The notes under the pieces are model-generated. The model had not been told where the DNA came from. It made no database searches and saw only the letters and a list, made by a program, of their open reading frames with translations. Position numbers and translations under genes: made by a program. A stretch of 64,000 nt of DNA from Echinicola salinicaeni (GTDB lineage: Bacteria > Bacteroidota > Bacteroidia > Cytophagales > Cyclobacteriaceae): contig NZ_JACODZ010000002.1 in the NCBI RefSeq assembly GCF_014280965.1, positions 496,001-560,000 of the forward strand. The letters run 5' to 3'. Of the stretch, positions 46,845 to 55,015 are shown piece by piece. Within the stretch, counting starts at the first letter, position 1. Every line of letters starts with the position of its first letter.

Positions 46845-47561
46845 TTAGTTTTTGGATCTTTCAAATTCCTCTAGGCATTCATCCAATGAACCTCCTTCAA
46901 GATGAATGCATTCGCAAAATCTAATCCCAGCAATTTCATTTTCGCTGTTGATAAATTGAGCTTTACAATCAGACAAAGAGTTTCTTGGCATAACATCATG
47001 GCCAAATCGAGCAAAAGCAATGGTAAGCCCTACGGTAACAATCACTCCTGTGAAAAATGCAAAGGGGAATTGATTACTGTATTTTGCTGGCTTTTTAAAA
47101 ACGGTATTATCAGCTTGATTTTTAATAGGCAATAGGTATTTCAGCCTATCATAGTTCCAGGCCAGAAGGTATAAATTGGCAAGAACCATTAAGGGGGACG
47201 TTACAAAGGATCCTTCAAAACGAACCGCAAAAGAGAGAATCCAAATATTGACTATAATGGGGAAATACAATAATGCCCCCAAAGTCACTGTACGGGGTAT
47301 TAAAAGTAAAATGGCAGCAATGAATTGAACGATACCAATAAAAGTATAATAATAACCAGTATGGTACAGAGCTTCGAGATAGGCCCCCATTGGATGAATG
47401 GAAGAAAGACCACTGGCAAATCTTTCCCCCATGATCTTTACCATTCCAGCCACTATAAAGGCATAAGCTAGGCTCAATCGGCAGAAAATAGAGAATAGCC
47501 AATACCATCTATTTCCTTTTACTTTTAAATAGAGTTCGTCGAATTTACTCAAATTGTTCAA
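46845..47561 (-). CDS. DoxX-like integral membrane protein
   Basis: 238 residues with five to six membrane segments. The first half (LFSIFCRLSLAYAFIVAGMVKIMGERFA) and the second (YYYTFIGIVQFIAAILLLIP) follow the DoxX pattern. A C-terminal soluble tail of about 50 residues contains three cysteines (SDCKAQF, RFCECIHLE plus ECLEEF), which may form a disulfide or metal site outside the membrane. DoxX proteins are linked to redox and thiol stress, but the exact function is open. Confidence 0.78.
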   Translation of the reverse strand: MNNLSKFDELYLKVKGNRWYWLFSIFCRLSLAYAFIVAGMVKIMGERFASGLSSIHPMGAYLEALYHTGYYYTFIGIVQFIAAILLLIPRTVTLGALLYFPIIVNIWILSFAVRFEGSFVTSPLMVLANLYLLAWNYDRLKYLLPIKNQADNTVFKKPAKYSNQFPFAFFTGVIVTVGLTIAFARFGHDVMPRNSLSDCKAQFINSENEIAGIRFCECIHLEGGSLDECLEEFERSKN

Positions 47562-47670
47562 TTCTAAAATTAGCCTTAATTATCAGTATATCCATACACT
47601 TCAAAAAAAGCGAAGTTATTTGCCAATACTAACGTAAATATTAACAACCCAAAATGTTGATTTCTTTGGT

Positions 47671-48267
47671 TTAGTTTTTCGCGCTCTCCTTTGGCTTATA
47701 AAAAATAATTACCTGTATAAGGATGGACAATAAAATCAATAATATGATTTCACCTTGTGTAAAGAAGTTGATGGTGTTTTGTGCCTTATCACTAATATAT
47801 ACTTGTCTTCTGCTTTCTTCAAGTTGGATTTTGGATAGATCGTGTAAGCGTTGATTTATCCTATCTATGGTTTCTAGTAATTGATTATGATCAGCTTGGT
47901 GACTATTGTTCTCGATCTGTTTGAGTGTGGCAATTTCTTCCTTTAGTTGCTCAAATAGAAAAGCTTCTTTTTCAGTCAATTTGGTCATATTATACTGTTG
48001 AATATAATTGTCCAATTCTTCGTTGACAAAAGAAGACTGTTTAGTGAAGAAGCTGCTATCAGATGAGATAATGGCCATTTCTTTTTGGTGAATTAATTGT
48101 GACATTTCAAATAAAAGGTCACTTGCAACGATTCGGTCTTCATAGATGGTTTTTACAGAATTGCTCATACTATGAAAATTGTCCCTGTCGATAAGGTTGG
48201 TTGTCAAAACAATGATAAAGACCAAAAGGATGCTAGCGCTCCATTTTATTTTATTAAAAATCGTCAT
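47671..48267 (-). CDS. Four-helix-bundle sensor-like membrane protein without output domain
   Basis: 198 residues: membrane helix near 10-26, a long periplasmic helical region (DLLFEMSQLIHQKEMAIISS; EEIATLKQIENN), and a second helix near 168-190. This is the topology of the 4HB_MCP sensory module of chemoreceptors and histidine kinases. However, the chain ends about ten residues after the second helix with no HAMP, kinase or methyl-accepting domain. Family reading is from pattern only. It lies 331 bases downstream of the 48599 gene on the same strand. Confidence 0.72.
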   Translation of the reverse strand: MTIFNKIKWSASILLVFIIVLTTNLIDRDNFHSMSNSVKTIYEDRIVASDLLFEMSQLIHQKEMAIISSDSSFFTKQSSFVNEELDNYIQQYNMTKLTEKEAFLFEQLKEEIATLKQIENNSHQADHNQLLETIDRINQRLHDLSKIQLEESRRQVYISDKAQNTINFFTQGEIILLILLSILIQVIIFYKPKESAKN

Positions 48268-48598
48268 ATTAATTAATTTACAGTGAGCAAATAAATTCCG
48301 ATGTTCCCTGCCTACTTACTAACACAATTCTTTACCTGTAGTTTTACATATTTCAAAATAGCCACCTAATGGATGGCTATGGAAGGATACCTTACAGGAC
48401 TATAATGGAAAGATATAACAATTTTTTGGAATTGGAATCGATGCGTGAAAGATGGACCGACCCATCTTAATTCAAATAAGCATTTTTAGGAAGGTAAGTA
48501 ATGAGACAAGTAGATTATAGGCTTACGGTGTCTATCTTCAATCTTCATGATCCCACTTCAAACTTCGCCTTCAAACTTCTTTGGTGACCTGTCCTTAT
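48268..48598. other. 331-base intergenic region with pyrimidine-rich tract
   Basis: No gene. The part at 48551-48580 contains CACTTCAAACTTCGCC and CTTCAAACTTC, a direct repeat of the ACTTC type also found at 49807 and 56713. Confidence 0.45.
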
Positions 48599-49486
48599 TT
48601 ATTCCCCAGCTTGCACAAAGAGTTTTTCAATATCATCTAGATTGGTATCTACCCATGTAAAATATGTCAATGCTGTATTGGGATTAAGTTGATTGGCTGT
48701 TAATATGTCCAAGATGTTAACTTTTTCTATGTTTGAATCGGCAAAATCATCATAATTGGAATCTAAATGCACCTCATAAAAATCTTTTGCCCATTCGTGG
48801 TGGCCCTGTCTTTTATTCATGAATTCACTTATGAAAGATGCTTGTGAGGTACTTTGAATGTCCAATTTTTTTGCTTTGAAAAAGTTAGGGATGCGTTTTG
48901 AATTTCTGTGATAATATTCGATGTCGCGGGTTTGTATTGGTTTGAGAGGTTCATTGCTGAAAATATCGGCCAATTTCAATTTTTTTGATTCCAGCGAAAA
49001 GACCATTTCTGCATTCTTAGCACCTGCTACCGCTAAGGTCCAGTCATTCATCATGACAGATTCAGTGATGACATATACTTCACGAAATGAATAATATGTC
49101 TGGGTCAGTTTAATAATTAATGCTTGCTCAATAGCCTTCCAGTTTTGAATTTTAATAGCTTCTGGATGGGCCCCTTGAAAATAACAGCTCCCTTGGTCTT
49201 CAAATGCTAATATCTTATTGTTCCCTTGATGGCTATCAGATAAATCAGTAGTGACGCCTTCACTAATAATCCAATCCGCGGGATTTAGCTTTTTTTCATA
49301 TTCAATTTTACAAGATTCTTCATCAACAAGACCATCCCTGAAAATATTCCCCAATATAATGATCTCACCCTTCTTGATTTGAAAAAAATCACCCGGATAA
49401 AAAGCTTCGTTGATAGGTTGAGAGGGGATAAAACCATTCGTTTTTTGATATAATCCTCTGTAAAATTTTCTAAAAATACTGTCCAT
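48599..49486 (-). CDS. Hypothetical protein with gasdermin-like patterns
   Basis: 295 residues, no signal peptide or membrane helix. No family can be assigned with certainty. Several features recall the gasdermin N-terminal pore domain: a short amphipathic N-terminal helix, TNGFIPSQPINEAFYPGDFF (residues 16-35), VYVITESV at 137-144 at about the place where mammalian gasdermins have VYVVTEVL, and KRIPNFFKAKKLDI near 197-210. The usual N-terminal Cys of bacterial gasdermins is missing, and no protease gene is adjacent. An inverted-repeat element shared with two other genes lies about 72 bases upstream. Confidence 0.7.
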   Translation of the reverse strand: MDSIFRKFYRGLYQKTNGFIPSQPINEAFYPGDFFQIKKGEIIILGNIFRDGLVDEESCKIEYEKKLNPADWIISEGVTTDLSDSHQGNNKILAFEDQGSCYFQGAHPEAIKIQNWKAIEQALIIKLTQTYYSFREVYVITESVMMNDWTLAVAGAKNAEMVFSLESKKLKLADIFSNEPLKPIQTRDIEYYHRNSKRIPNFFKAKKLDIQSTSQASFISEFMNKRQGHHEWAKDFYEVHLDSNYDDFADSNIEKVNILDILTANQLNPNTALTYFTWVDTNLDDIEKLFVQAGE

Positions 49487-49557
49487 GATTAGTTTTTGGT
49501 TTAGTCCAGCTTTTGATGGCTTTTATTTTAGCAATCATTAAAGCTATAAAACTCCCG

Positions 49558-49593
49558 ATTCCCAACAAATACCACAGTTAAGGTATTTTTATC
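49558..49593 (-). repeat. Shared upstream element, copy A
   Basis: A 36-base segment that matches copy C (62388-62423) at 30 of 36 positions without gaps. Its core is ATACC and GGTAT arms around AT-rich sequence. On the minus strand it reads GATAAAAATACC toward the 48599 gene, whose start is 72 bases away. Confidence 0.7.
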
Positions 49594-49678
49594 AATCGCT
49601 TGACTTCTTAAATGGGAATCCTAAAACGTCATACACAAGTTACTGGCCACTGGATAACCGATCCTGAGTTTCTTGAGC

Positions 49679-49693
49679 CTGACTTGCAGTCAG
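49679..49693. repeat. Short palindrome with TGC loop
   Basis: CTGACT (49679-49684), loop TGC, AGTCAG (49688-49693). The surrounding sequence, including GTCGAAGGTTCGAA, resembles the dispersed TTCGACAG...CTCAG-type intergenic repeats known from several bacterial phyla. Confidence 0.5.
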
Positions 49694-49957
49694 TGAGTAC
49701 TGTCGAAGGTTCGAAGCACCGAAGCAGAGTTACCCATTTTCTCAGCAAACTCCCACCCCCCTTGCTCTCGCGTCTCCTATCTCCTCTACCTACTTAGTAC
49801 CTCTCACTTCATACTTCAATAAGGGATTTACTGGAAAGAAATGGCATATTTGTGTTTTAGGATAGATATTTAAACCAAAATCTTAATTGCCTTTTCCAAC
49901 CCTTTATAAATTGACTTCGTCTTCCACTTACTTTGGATAAGTTAAATTCGAATTAGT

Positions 49958-50641
49958 ATGATAAAAAAACATATAGGTTATAGCAAATTATTTATCCTTT
50001 TGGGCAGTTTGTTGATGGTGTTTTCCTGTAAGCAAATAGAGGAGGATCCTGGCCAAATAACCGTAAGCTTGGCTTTGTCAGCTTCCAGTGAGGAAAGCCT
50101 TAAAATCTCCCAAGGTAAATTTTTTATCAGTGAGCTTTTCATAGAATCCCAGACTGAAAGTGGCAAGCGTACCGAATTGAACAGATTGGTGGAAAAGGAA
50201 ATAGACCTGAAAAACGGTAGTTTGAAAGAACTTATCCAGTTTCAGCTGCCTCCTGCGGTCTATAACGATATAAACATCATGATGAAGCTGGGCAATGATA
50301 ATGGCCAGTCGGCAATATATCTCAAGGGGGAAAGAAGAGGCCTCGGACTGACCCAGTTGCCATTTGTTTTTGATAATAGTAGCACTGAATGGATTGATAT
50401 AGAGGCAAAGGCTGTTTCAGGAAATCAGGCTGTGGTCAAGCGTGGCGGGAAAAATCTCATTACGCTGGAAGTTAAACCCCAGATTTGGTTCCAACCAATA
50501 GGCTTGGGACAATGGCTTGCCGGGGAGTTAAGACCTTTTGAAGGGAAGGAAACCTTATGGATAAGTCCGGAGGAAAACCCCGAAATGTTTCAGATCATCA
50601 ACGGGCGTATCAAGCAATCTTTCAGTGCCAAATTCGAATAA
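49958..50641 (+). CDS. Lipoprotein, divergent DUF4382-like
   Basis: 227 residues with a lipoprotein signal peptide (VFSC, Cys24). The mature protein begins with GQITVSLALSASSEES and contains KFFISELFIES, a strand pattern parallel to GTVSLSITDAP and VFVTITGIE in the DUF4382 protein at 52695. It is probably a distant relative and is likely anchored on the outer membrane. Its end overlaps the sigma factor start by 17 bases, tying it to the sigma locus. The function of DUF4382 proteins is unknown. Confidence 0.75.
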   Translation: MIKKHIGYSKLFILLGSLLMVFSCKQIEEDPGQITVSLALSASSEESLKISQGKFFISELFIESQTESGKRTELNRLVEKEIDLKNGSLKELIQFQLPPAVYNDINIMMKLGNDNGQSAIYLKGERRGLGLTQLPFVFDNSSTEWIDIEAKAVSGNQAVVKRGGKNLITLEVKPQIWFQPIGLGQWLAGELRPFEGKETLWISPEENPEMFQIINGRIKQSFSAKFE

Positions 50642-51203
50642 TATTTTGGAGGAATCAGTAAGGGAAAACGAAAAAGCACTGGTTAAGGGCTGCATAAAAG
50701 GAAACCGTAAGGTGCAAGAGCAGCTATACCGTACTTATGCCTCTAAAATGTACCCCATATGCCTCAGCTATGCCAATAGGAAAGAGGAAGGCATGGATAT
50801 TCTTCAGGAGGGGTTCATCAAAGTATTCAGGCAAATAAAACATTTTCAGTTTCAAGGTTCATTGGAGGGCTGGATAAGGAGGATCATCGTACATACGGCC
50901 ATTGACCACTTTAGAAAATACAAAAATGAACGAGATGCCATGGCTCCAGAATTCATTGAAGTGGTGGATGAAGGGAGTGGTGGAGCAGTGGAAAACATGG
51001 CTTTGGAAGATCTTATGACTTGTCTGTACCGCCTGCCAGAAGGGGCCAGAATGGTATTTAACCTGTATGCTGTAGAGGGGTATAACCATAGGGAAATAGC
51101 AGAAATGCTGGGTATTAGCGAAGGTACATCAAAGTCTCAGTACAGCAGGGCAAAAAGCTTAATGAAAATGTGGTTGTCAAATTCTGAAGAGCTTCAGCGA
51201 TGA
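50625..51203 (+). CDS. ECF-type RNA polymerase sigma factor
   Basis: About 185-192 residues. Sigma region 2 is LYRTYASKMYPICLSYANRKEEGMDILQEGF plus IDHFRKYKNE. Region 4 is MVFNLYAVEGYNHREIAEMLGISEGTSKSQYSRAK, a helix-turn-helix. No ATG is available near the start; GTG 50625 (inside the preceding gene) or TTG 50646 must be used, which suggests weak or coupled translation. The next gene overlaps its stop by four bases and carries an anti-sigma-like N terminus, so the pair probably forms a membrane-signalled switch. Confidence 0.92.
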   Translation: MPNSNNILEESVRENEKALVKGCIKGNRKVQEQLYRTYASKMYPICLSYANRKEEGMDILQEGFIKVFRQIKHFQFQGSLEGWIRRIIVHTAIDHFRKYKNERDAMAPEFIEVVDEGSGGAVENMALEDLMTCLYRLPEGARMVFNLYAVEGYNHREIAEMLGISEGTSKSQYSRAKSLMKMWLSNSEELQR

Positions 51204-52573
51204 ATGGGGATTGGATAGATAATATCAAAGCTATCTTCCAAAATAGCCAGGTAGCACCTCCAAAAGAGGTATGGGACAATATTGACCAAAGCTTGGACCT
51301 GGATGCCTCATGGGAAGCCATAGAGCAAGAACTGGATATTGATAATGTTTGGGAAGGAATAGACCAAAGCCTAAACAATGACTTGAGACAAAAATGGTAT
51401 GATGATGGAGCCAAAGCCAGCTTGGTGATGGCGATATTGTTATGGTTGGGAAGTATGGGGCTGCCTATGCTACCATTTTCTACCGAAAGGTCTCTGGCTG
51501 ATGGGAAGGAAAATGGTATTGGCCAAAAAGAAATAGTTGAAAGCCCTAAGGCGACACAGAAGTCATTACCTAGGCAGGAGGCTGTAGTAGAAGCGTATGC
51601 TAAAGTAGAGAATAACGCTGCAACAAATGGTGAGACAGTCGGTCATTCCAAACGGAAAAGGCAGGAGGCCTTGAAAGATCAAAGTCCAATATCCAGCCAC
51701 AAAAGGGAAGGTATCCCTTTGAGGAATCCTGCTGGAGAAAAAGAAATACCTTTATTTGAAGCAAAAAGAAAAGGAGGACATCCCAAATCTGGCCAGTCTA
51801 ACCAGCAGGAAAGCTTGATAAAGTCGCAATATACCGCTAGAATTTGGCCTTCTTCAGACCTCGATATTGGAAGTATTGCTTTGCAAGCAGGTATAAGCCC
51901 TGTGTCGGTTATTAATAGCGAAAAGGTAAACAATGCTAATGCTTCCAATAAGCAGTCCTCTTGGTTTTATGGCGCCGGGGTTTCTTGGAATGCGTCCTGG
52001 ATTAACGACCCACGGTACAGAAGAGCTAAAGAAAATATCGGGTTTGATAAAGTATTGCCGAGTTCTTCAGTCTCCATCCAACTTCAGGGTGGTTACCGAT
52101 TGCCCAATCACTGGAGCCTTTATGGCGGGGTAGAATTATTGGGAAAGGCAACCAGAAATTTTGGGGAGTATAATAATGGAGATTTTATAAAAGGAAACAC
52201 TGCAATCAGCTATTATGGCACCTACCTGACCATACGGAGGACCTATAAAGGATTAGTGCTGGATAAGCAATTAGAAAAAGCACTCTTTTTTGGCCCCTAT
52301 TTAAATAGGATCACTTCTGTAAGGCAGTCCAACCAACTTTATGGAGAGGACTTCTTTAGGGATGAATACCTTACCGAGAATTATAAACCGTTGGATTGGG
52401 GCGGAATTATAGGATATGAGGTATTATATACCCTGCAAAAATATCAACTGGGATTAAAATTGAGCTACCGCGTAGGTTTAAACAATATATACCAGGGAAA
52501 TGTACAGGTGCCTGATTATCTCAGAAGAACTACGGTTTCAGGTTTGCAAATGCACCTATTCCTCCGAAGGTAA
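51200..52573 (+). CDS. Anti-sigma-like protein fused to outer-membrane barrel-like domain
   Basis: 457 residues, ATGA overlap with the sigma gene. Residues 1-68 are cytoplasmic and hold three tandem 13-residue repeats with Trp25, Trp38 and Trp51 (VWDNIDQSLDLD, SWEAIEQELDID, VWEGIDQSLNND). A membrane helix lies at 73-92. A low-complexity, Lys/Gln/Glu-rich linker runs to about 230. The rest has alternating strands of an outer-membrane barrel (SWFYGAGVSWNASW; VSIQLQGGYRLPNHWSLYGG) ending LQMHLFLRR. Such sigma-plus-barrel genes are common in Bacteroidota. Role as sigma repressor is inferred from position. Confidence 0.8.
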   Translation: MNGDWIDNIKAIFQNSQVAPPKEVWDNIDQSLDLDASWEAIEQELDIDNVWEGIDQSLNNDLRQKWYDDGAKASLVMAILLWLGSMGLPMLPFSTERSLADGKENGIGQKEIVESPKATQKSLPRQEAVVEAYAKVENNAATNGETVGHSKRKRQEALKDQSPISSHKREGIPLRNPAGEKEIPLFEAKRKGGHPKSGQSNQQESLIKSQYTARIWPSSDLDIGSIALQAGISPVSVINSEKVNNANASNKQSSWFYGAGVSWNASWINDPRYRRAKENIGFDKVLPSSSVSIQLQGGYRLPNHWSLYGGVELLGKATRNFGEYNNGDFIKGNTAISYYGTYLTIRRTYKGLVLDKQLEKALFFGPYLNRITSVRQSNQLYGEDFFRDEYLTENYKPLDWGGIIGYEVLYTLQKYQLGLKLSYRVGLNNIYQGNVQVPDYLRRTTVSGLQMHLFLRR

Positions 52574-52694
52574 TGGATGAGGAAAATGGTTTACCGAAAA
52601 GAGCTGTTGATAGCGATAAATCTCACAGATTTTTTCTTTCATTCCAACCCTTTTATCCATTGCATCGTCTACTGCACAACTAAACTATATAACT

Positions 52695-53603
52695 ATGAAA
52701 AAATCACTGAAATTATTTACACTTTTGTTTGCGGTTGTTTTTGGCCTAGCTGCCTGCAGTCAAGATGATGATATGGACGGGGAGGGGACAGTAAGTCTTA
52801 GCATTACAGATGCACCTATTGATGAAGCTGGTGTTTCTGCTGTTTTTGTCACCATTACTGGGATAGAATACCAAATGTCAGGGGGAAGCTGGGAGGCTTT
52901 TGAGGAATTTGAAGGTCCTGTAACGATTAACCTATTGGATCTTCAAAATGGAGCAAGCGAATTATTAGGGGATTTTAATGCTGGAGCTGGCACATATACA
53001 GGCCTGCGTTTTTTATTGGATGCAGCGGTACAGAACCAAAATGAAATTAGCAATCCAGGCTGTTATATTACTTTCGAAGAAGCAGAGGATCAGCCATTAT
53101 TTGTGCCAAGCGGGGGGCAAAGCGGTTATAAGGCAATTGGCGATTTTACCGTACCGGTAAATGGAACAGTAGGAATTACGGCTGATTTTGATTTAAGAAA
53201 ATCAGTGACCAAAGCCGGAGCATCGGGCAAGTACCTGCTTAATCCTACCATAAGGGTCATTGTTAATGATCAGGCAGGAGAGATCCAAGGTCAAATTGAA
53301 AATAGGGTAGAGGGTGCTACCTATATAGTTTATGCTTATGAAGCAGGGACTTATACAGAGGAAGAAGCAGCAGCACCAGCAGAAGGAGAAAACCGTTTTC
53401 CAAATGCAGTGACCAGTACATCCGTTGATGCCGAGGGCAACTATGTATTGGCATTCTTGGCGCCTACAGAATATGAAATAGTAGTAGTAGAAGTGACCGC
53501 AGAAGGTGAAAATGTGGTCAAAGAGCAAGAATCAGGTGTCAAAGTGAGTAGCAATACCAGTTTGGAGTTGAACTTCTCCTTGGATTTAGGATTGTTGGAT
53601 TAA
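52695..53603 (+). CDS. DUF4382 domain lipoprotein
   Basis: 302 residues, lipobox LAAC with Cys21, followed by an acidic patch (SQDDDMDGEG) typical of surface-exposed lipoproteins in Bacteroidota. The DUF4382 region (residues about 31-190) starts GTVSLSITDAPIDEAGVSAV. A C-terminal Ig/carboxypeptidase-like beta domain follows (GEIQGQIENRVEGATYIVYA). The composition is very acidic. It follows the barrel gene by 121 bases and ends with a strong terminator, so it is probably the last member of the sigma locus. Confidence 0.9.
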   Translation: MKKSLKLFTLLFAVVFGLAACSQDDDMDGEGTVSLSITDAPIDEAGVSAVFVTITGIEYQMSGGSWEAFEEFEGPVTINLLDLQNGASELLGDFNAGAGTYTGLRFLLDAAVQNQNEISNPGCYITFEEAEDQPLFVPSGGQSGYKAIGDFTVPVNGTVGITADFDLRKSVTKAGASGKYLLNPTIRVIVNDQAGEIQGQIENRVEGATYIVYAYEAGTYTEEEAAAPAEGENRFPNAVTSTSVDAEGNYVLAFLAPTEYEIVVVEVTAEGENVVKEQESGVKVSSNTSLELNFSLDLGLLD

Positions 53604-53611
53604 TGAGCTTT

Positions 53612-53655
53612 AACCTATGGCAGCTACTAATAGCTGCTATAGGTTTTGACTGTTT
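53612..53655 (+). terminator. Intrinsic terminator of sigma locus
   Basis: 14-position stem with one G/T mismatch, AACCTATGGCAGCT (53612-53625) with AGCTGCTATAGGTT (53632-53645), then TTGACTGTTTTT. It begins nine bases after the DUF4382 stop. Confidence 0.85.
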
Positions 53656-53747
53656 TTATGGGATAAGAGCTGTTTTTTTTGGGCTTTTATAGATGGATTT
53701 TTCCAATACTTTTGTAGGTAAGTTTTTTTATATTTTGTTGATTTATT

Positions 53748-53993
53748 ATGGCCAGTTTTTATTGCTTTCGCTTTGTAAGTGGGGGTGTTACTATAAATAA
53801 ACCCAAGAATTTATTTTTTATAGGTACTTTCCTGGAAGATTTTGAGCTTTTTAAATCCCCTGATGATGGGCTGATGTATGTGATCTTTGATAAAAAAAAG
53901 AAGCTTTATTACAAAATATTAAAAGACGGTCATCATGAGGGGCAGTTGATTGATAATGTTGAGAATTTAATTAGGGATTTTTTGATTCTTTAG
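53748..53993 (+). CDS. Small hypothetical protein, 81 residues
   Basis: Charged small protein with plausible beta strands (KNLFFIGTFLEDFELFK; GLMYVIFDKKKKLYYKILKDG) and a C-terminal helix. No family is recognised. Amino acid composition and pattern look coding rather than random. No partner gene is evident; it stands between two terminators. Confidence 0.5.
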   Translation: MASFYCFRFVSGGVTINKPKNLFFIGTFLEDFELFKSPDDGLMYVIFDKKKKLYYKILKDGHHEGQLIDNVENLIRDFLIL

Positions 53994-54225
53994 AGCTCTT
54001 GGTATTTGAATTGCTTTTTTAAGCTTTAGTATGCAATAACCTATATCGGGGATTGAAAAGGTGATTCTTTTTTGCAGGAGATATGGCTTGAAGATAAAAT
54101 AGATACCTGATATTAACCTCCCATGACTATTGCCTCAAAGTGCCTAGGTTAAATGCTCCTCTATAGAAAAACTTAGCCAAGCTGATGTCTTTCCATAATT
54201 AAGACTAAGCTAATTTAACCTTCAG

Positions 54226-54255
54226 AAAAAAGGCCAGCAATTTACTGGCCTTTTT
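54226..54255 (-). terminator. Palindromic terminator at small gene end
   Basis: AAAAAGGCCAG-type arm (54227-54237) with CTGGCCTTTTT (54245-54255). It is symmetrical and can act on both strands; on the minus strand it directly follows the 54259 gene. Confidence 0.85.
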
Positions 54256-54258
54256 AAA

Positions 54259-54498
54259 CTACCGGACTTTTGTGGGTTCGAGAGGTTTTATTGCTATGCC
54301 GTGATGCTGTTTTCCTGCTTGCACAGCTAATTTTTGGTTTGCCTTATAATATTTGTTATTGGCCCAGTTTTTTAATAAAAAGGCCTCTTCCGGACTTAAG
54401 ATGGATAAGGCCTTTTGGTATTCCTTTTTCCATAGGGTGGAATCGAAACTCACCTTATCCAAAATCAATTTGTAATACTCTAAATAAGATGTTTTCAT
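54259..54498 (-). CDS. Small conserved-type hypothetical protein, 79 residues
   Basis: The preferred start is ATG at 54498 (MKTSYLEYYKLILDKVSF); a frame of nine more codons is open upstream. Helical protein with KKEYQKALSILSPEEAFLLKNW, a pattern I have seen in short unannotated Bacteroidota proteins. The C terminus (IAIKPLEPTKVR) is variable-looking. Function is unknown. It is monocistronic with its own terminator. Confidence 0.65.
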   Translation of the reverse strand: MKTSYLEYYKLILDKVSFDSTLWKKEYQKALSILSPEEAFLLKNWANNKYYKANQKLAVQAGKQHHGIAIKPLEPTKVR

Positions 54499-55015
54499 GA
54501 TCAAAATAAATTTATGGTTAAACAATTCAAACGGCCTGATTTTTCAATTATCAGGTGGAGAATGCAGTAAATTGGCCAACCAATAAAAATAATTATTCAT
54601 AGACTATTACCAATAAAAGGATAATACATTCAGTAATATAGAACGAAAGTGTGCTCATTGGGTTCCATTTTTATGGGTTTTTTAAGGCTTTATTTAGCAT
54701 GATGTTTAAGAGTTAGGGCTTTGGGATTAATAGAAGGTCAAATGCAAAAGCCAAATCCCCATTTAGTTTTTATCATTTCGTTTTGTCATATCCGCTCGAT
54801 TCCAATTATCTTCCCCTTTAGAATATACAGGATGAATTGAAGCAGTTCCAAGACTTTAGCCCAGCGGTTTTTTGGAGTCATTAATTAGCACTAGCCACAT
54901 GATTTAAGACCAATGCCTTATCTCATATATCTGGCTACAAAAACAGGAATTTAAATTTTCTAGTCTAATAGATAGGACTTACAGGCTCATTTAGAGAAGA
55001 ATATATTCCTTGTCA
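54499..55015. other. About 500-base intergenic region
   Basis: AT-rich, no gene or strong repeat seen. It lies upstream of the small 54259 gene and downstream of the T9SS cargo gene, both on the minus strand. Confidence 0.45.

Larger units (their letters stand above)
49487..49957. other. 471-base intergenic region with repeat sequences
   Basis: No gene is seen. It contains copy A of the shared upstream element (49558-49593), a palindrome CTGACTTGCAGTCAG (49679-49693) followed by GTACTGTCGAAGGTTCGAA, and a pyrimidine-rich tract (49745-49817). Confidence 0.55.

Noticed and set aside
49700-49726. GGTTCGAAGCACC as a tRNA T-arm
   Set aside because: No acceptor stem, anticodon arm or D-arm can be placed around it; it fits the dispersed repeat better.
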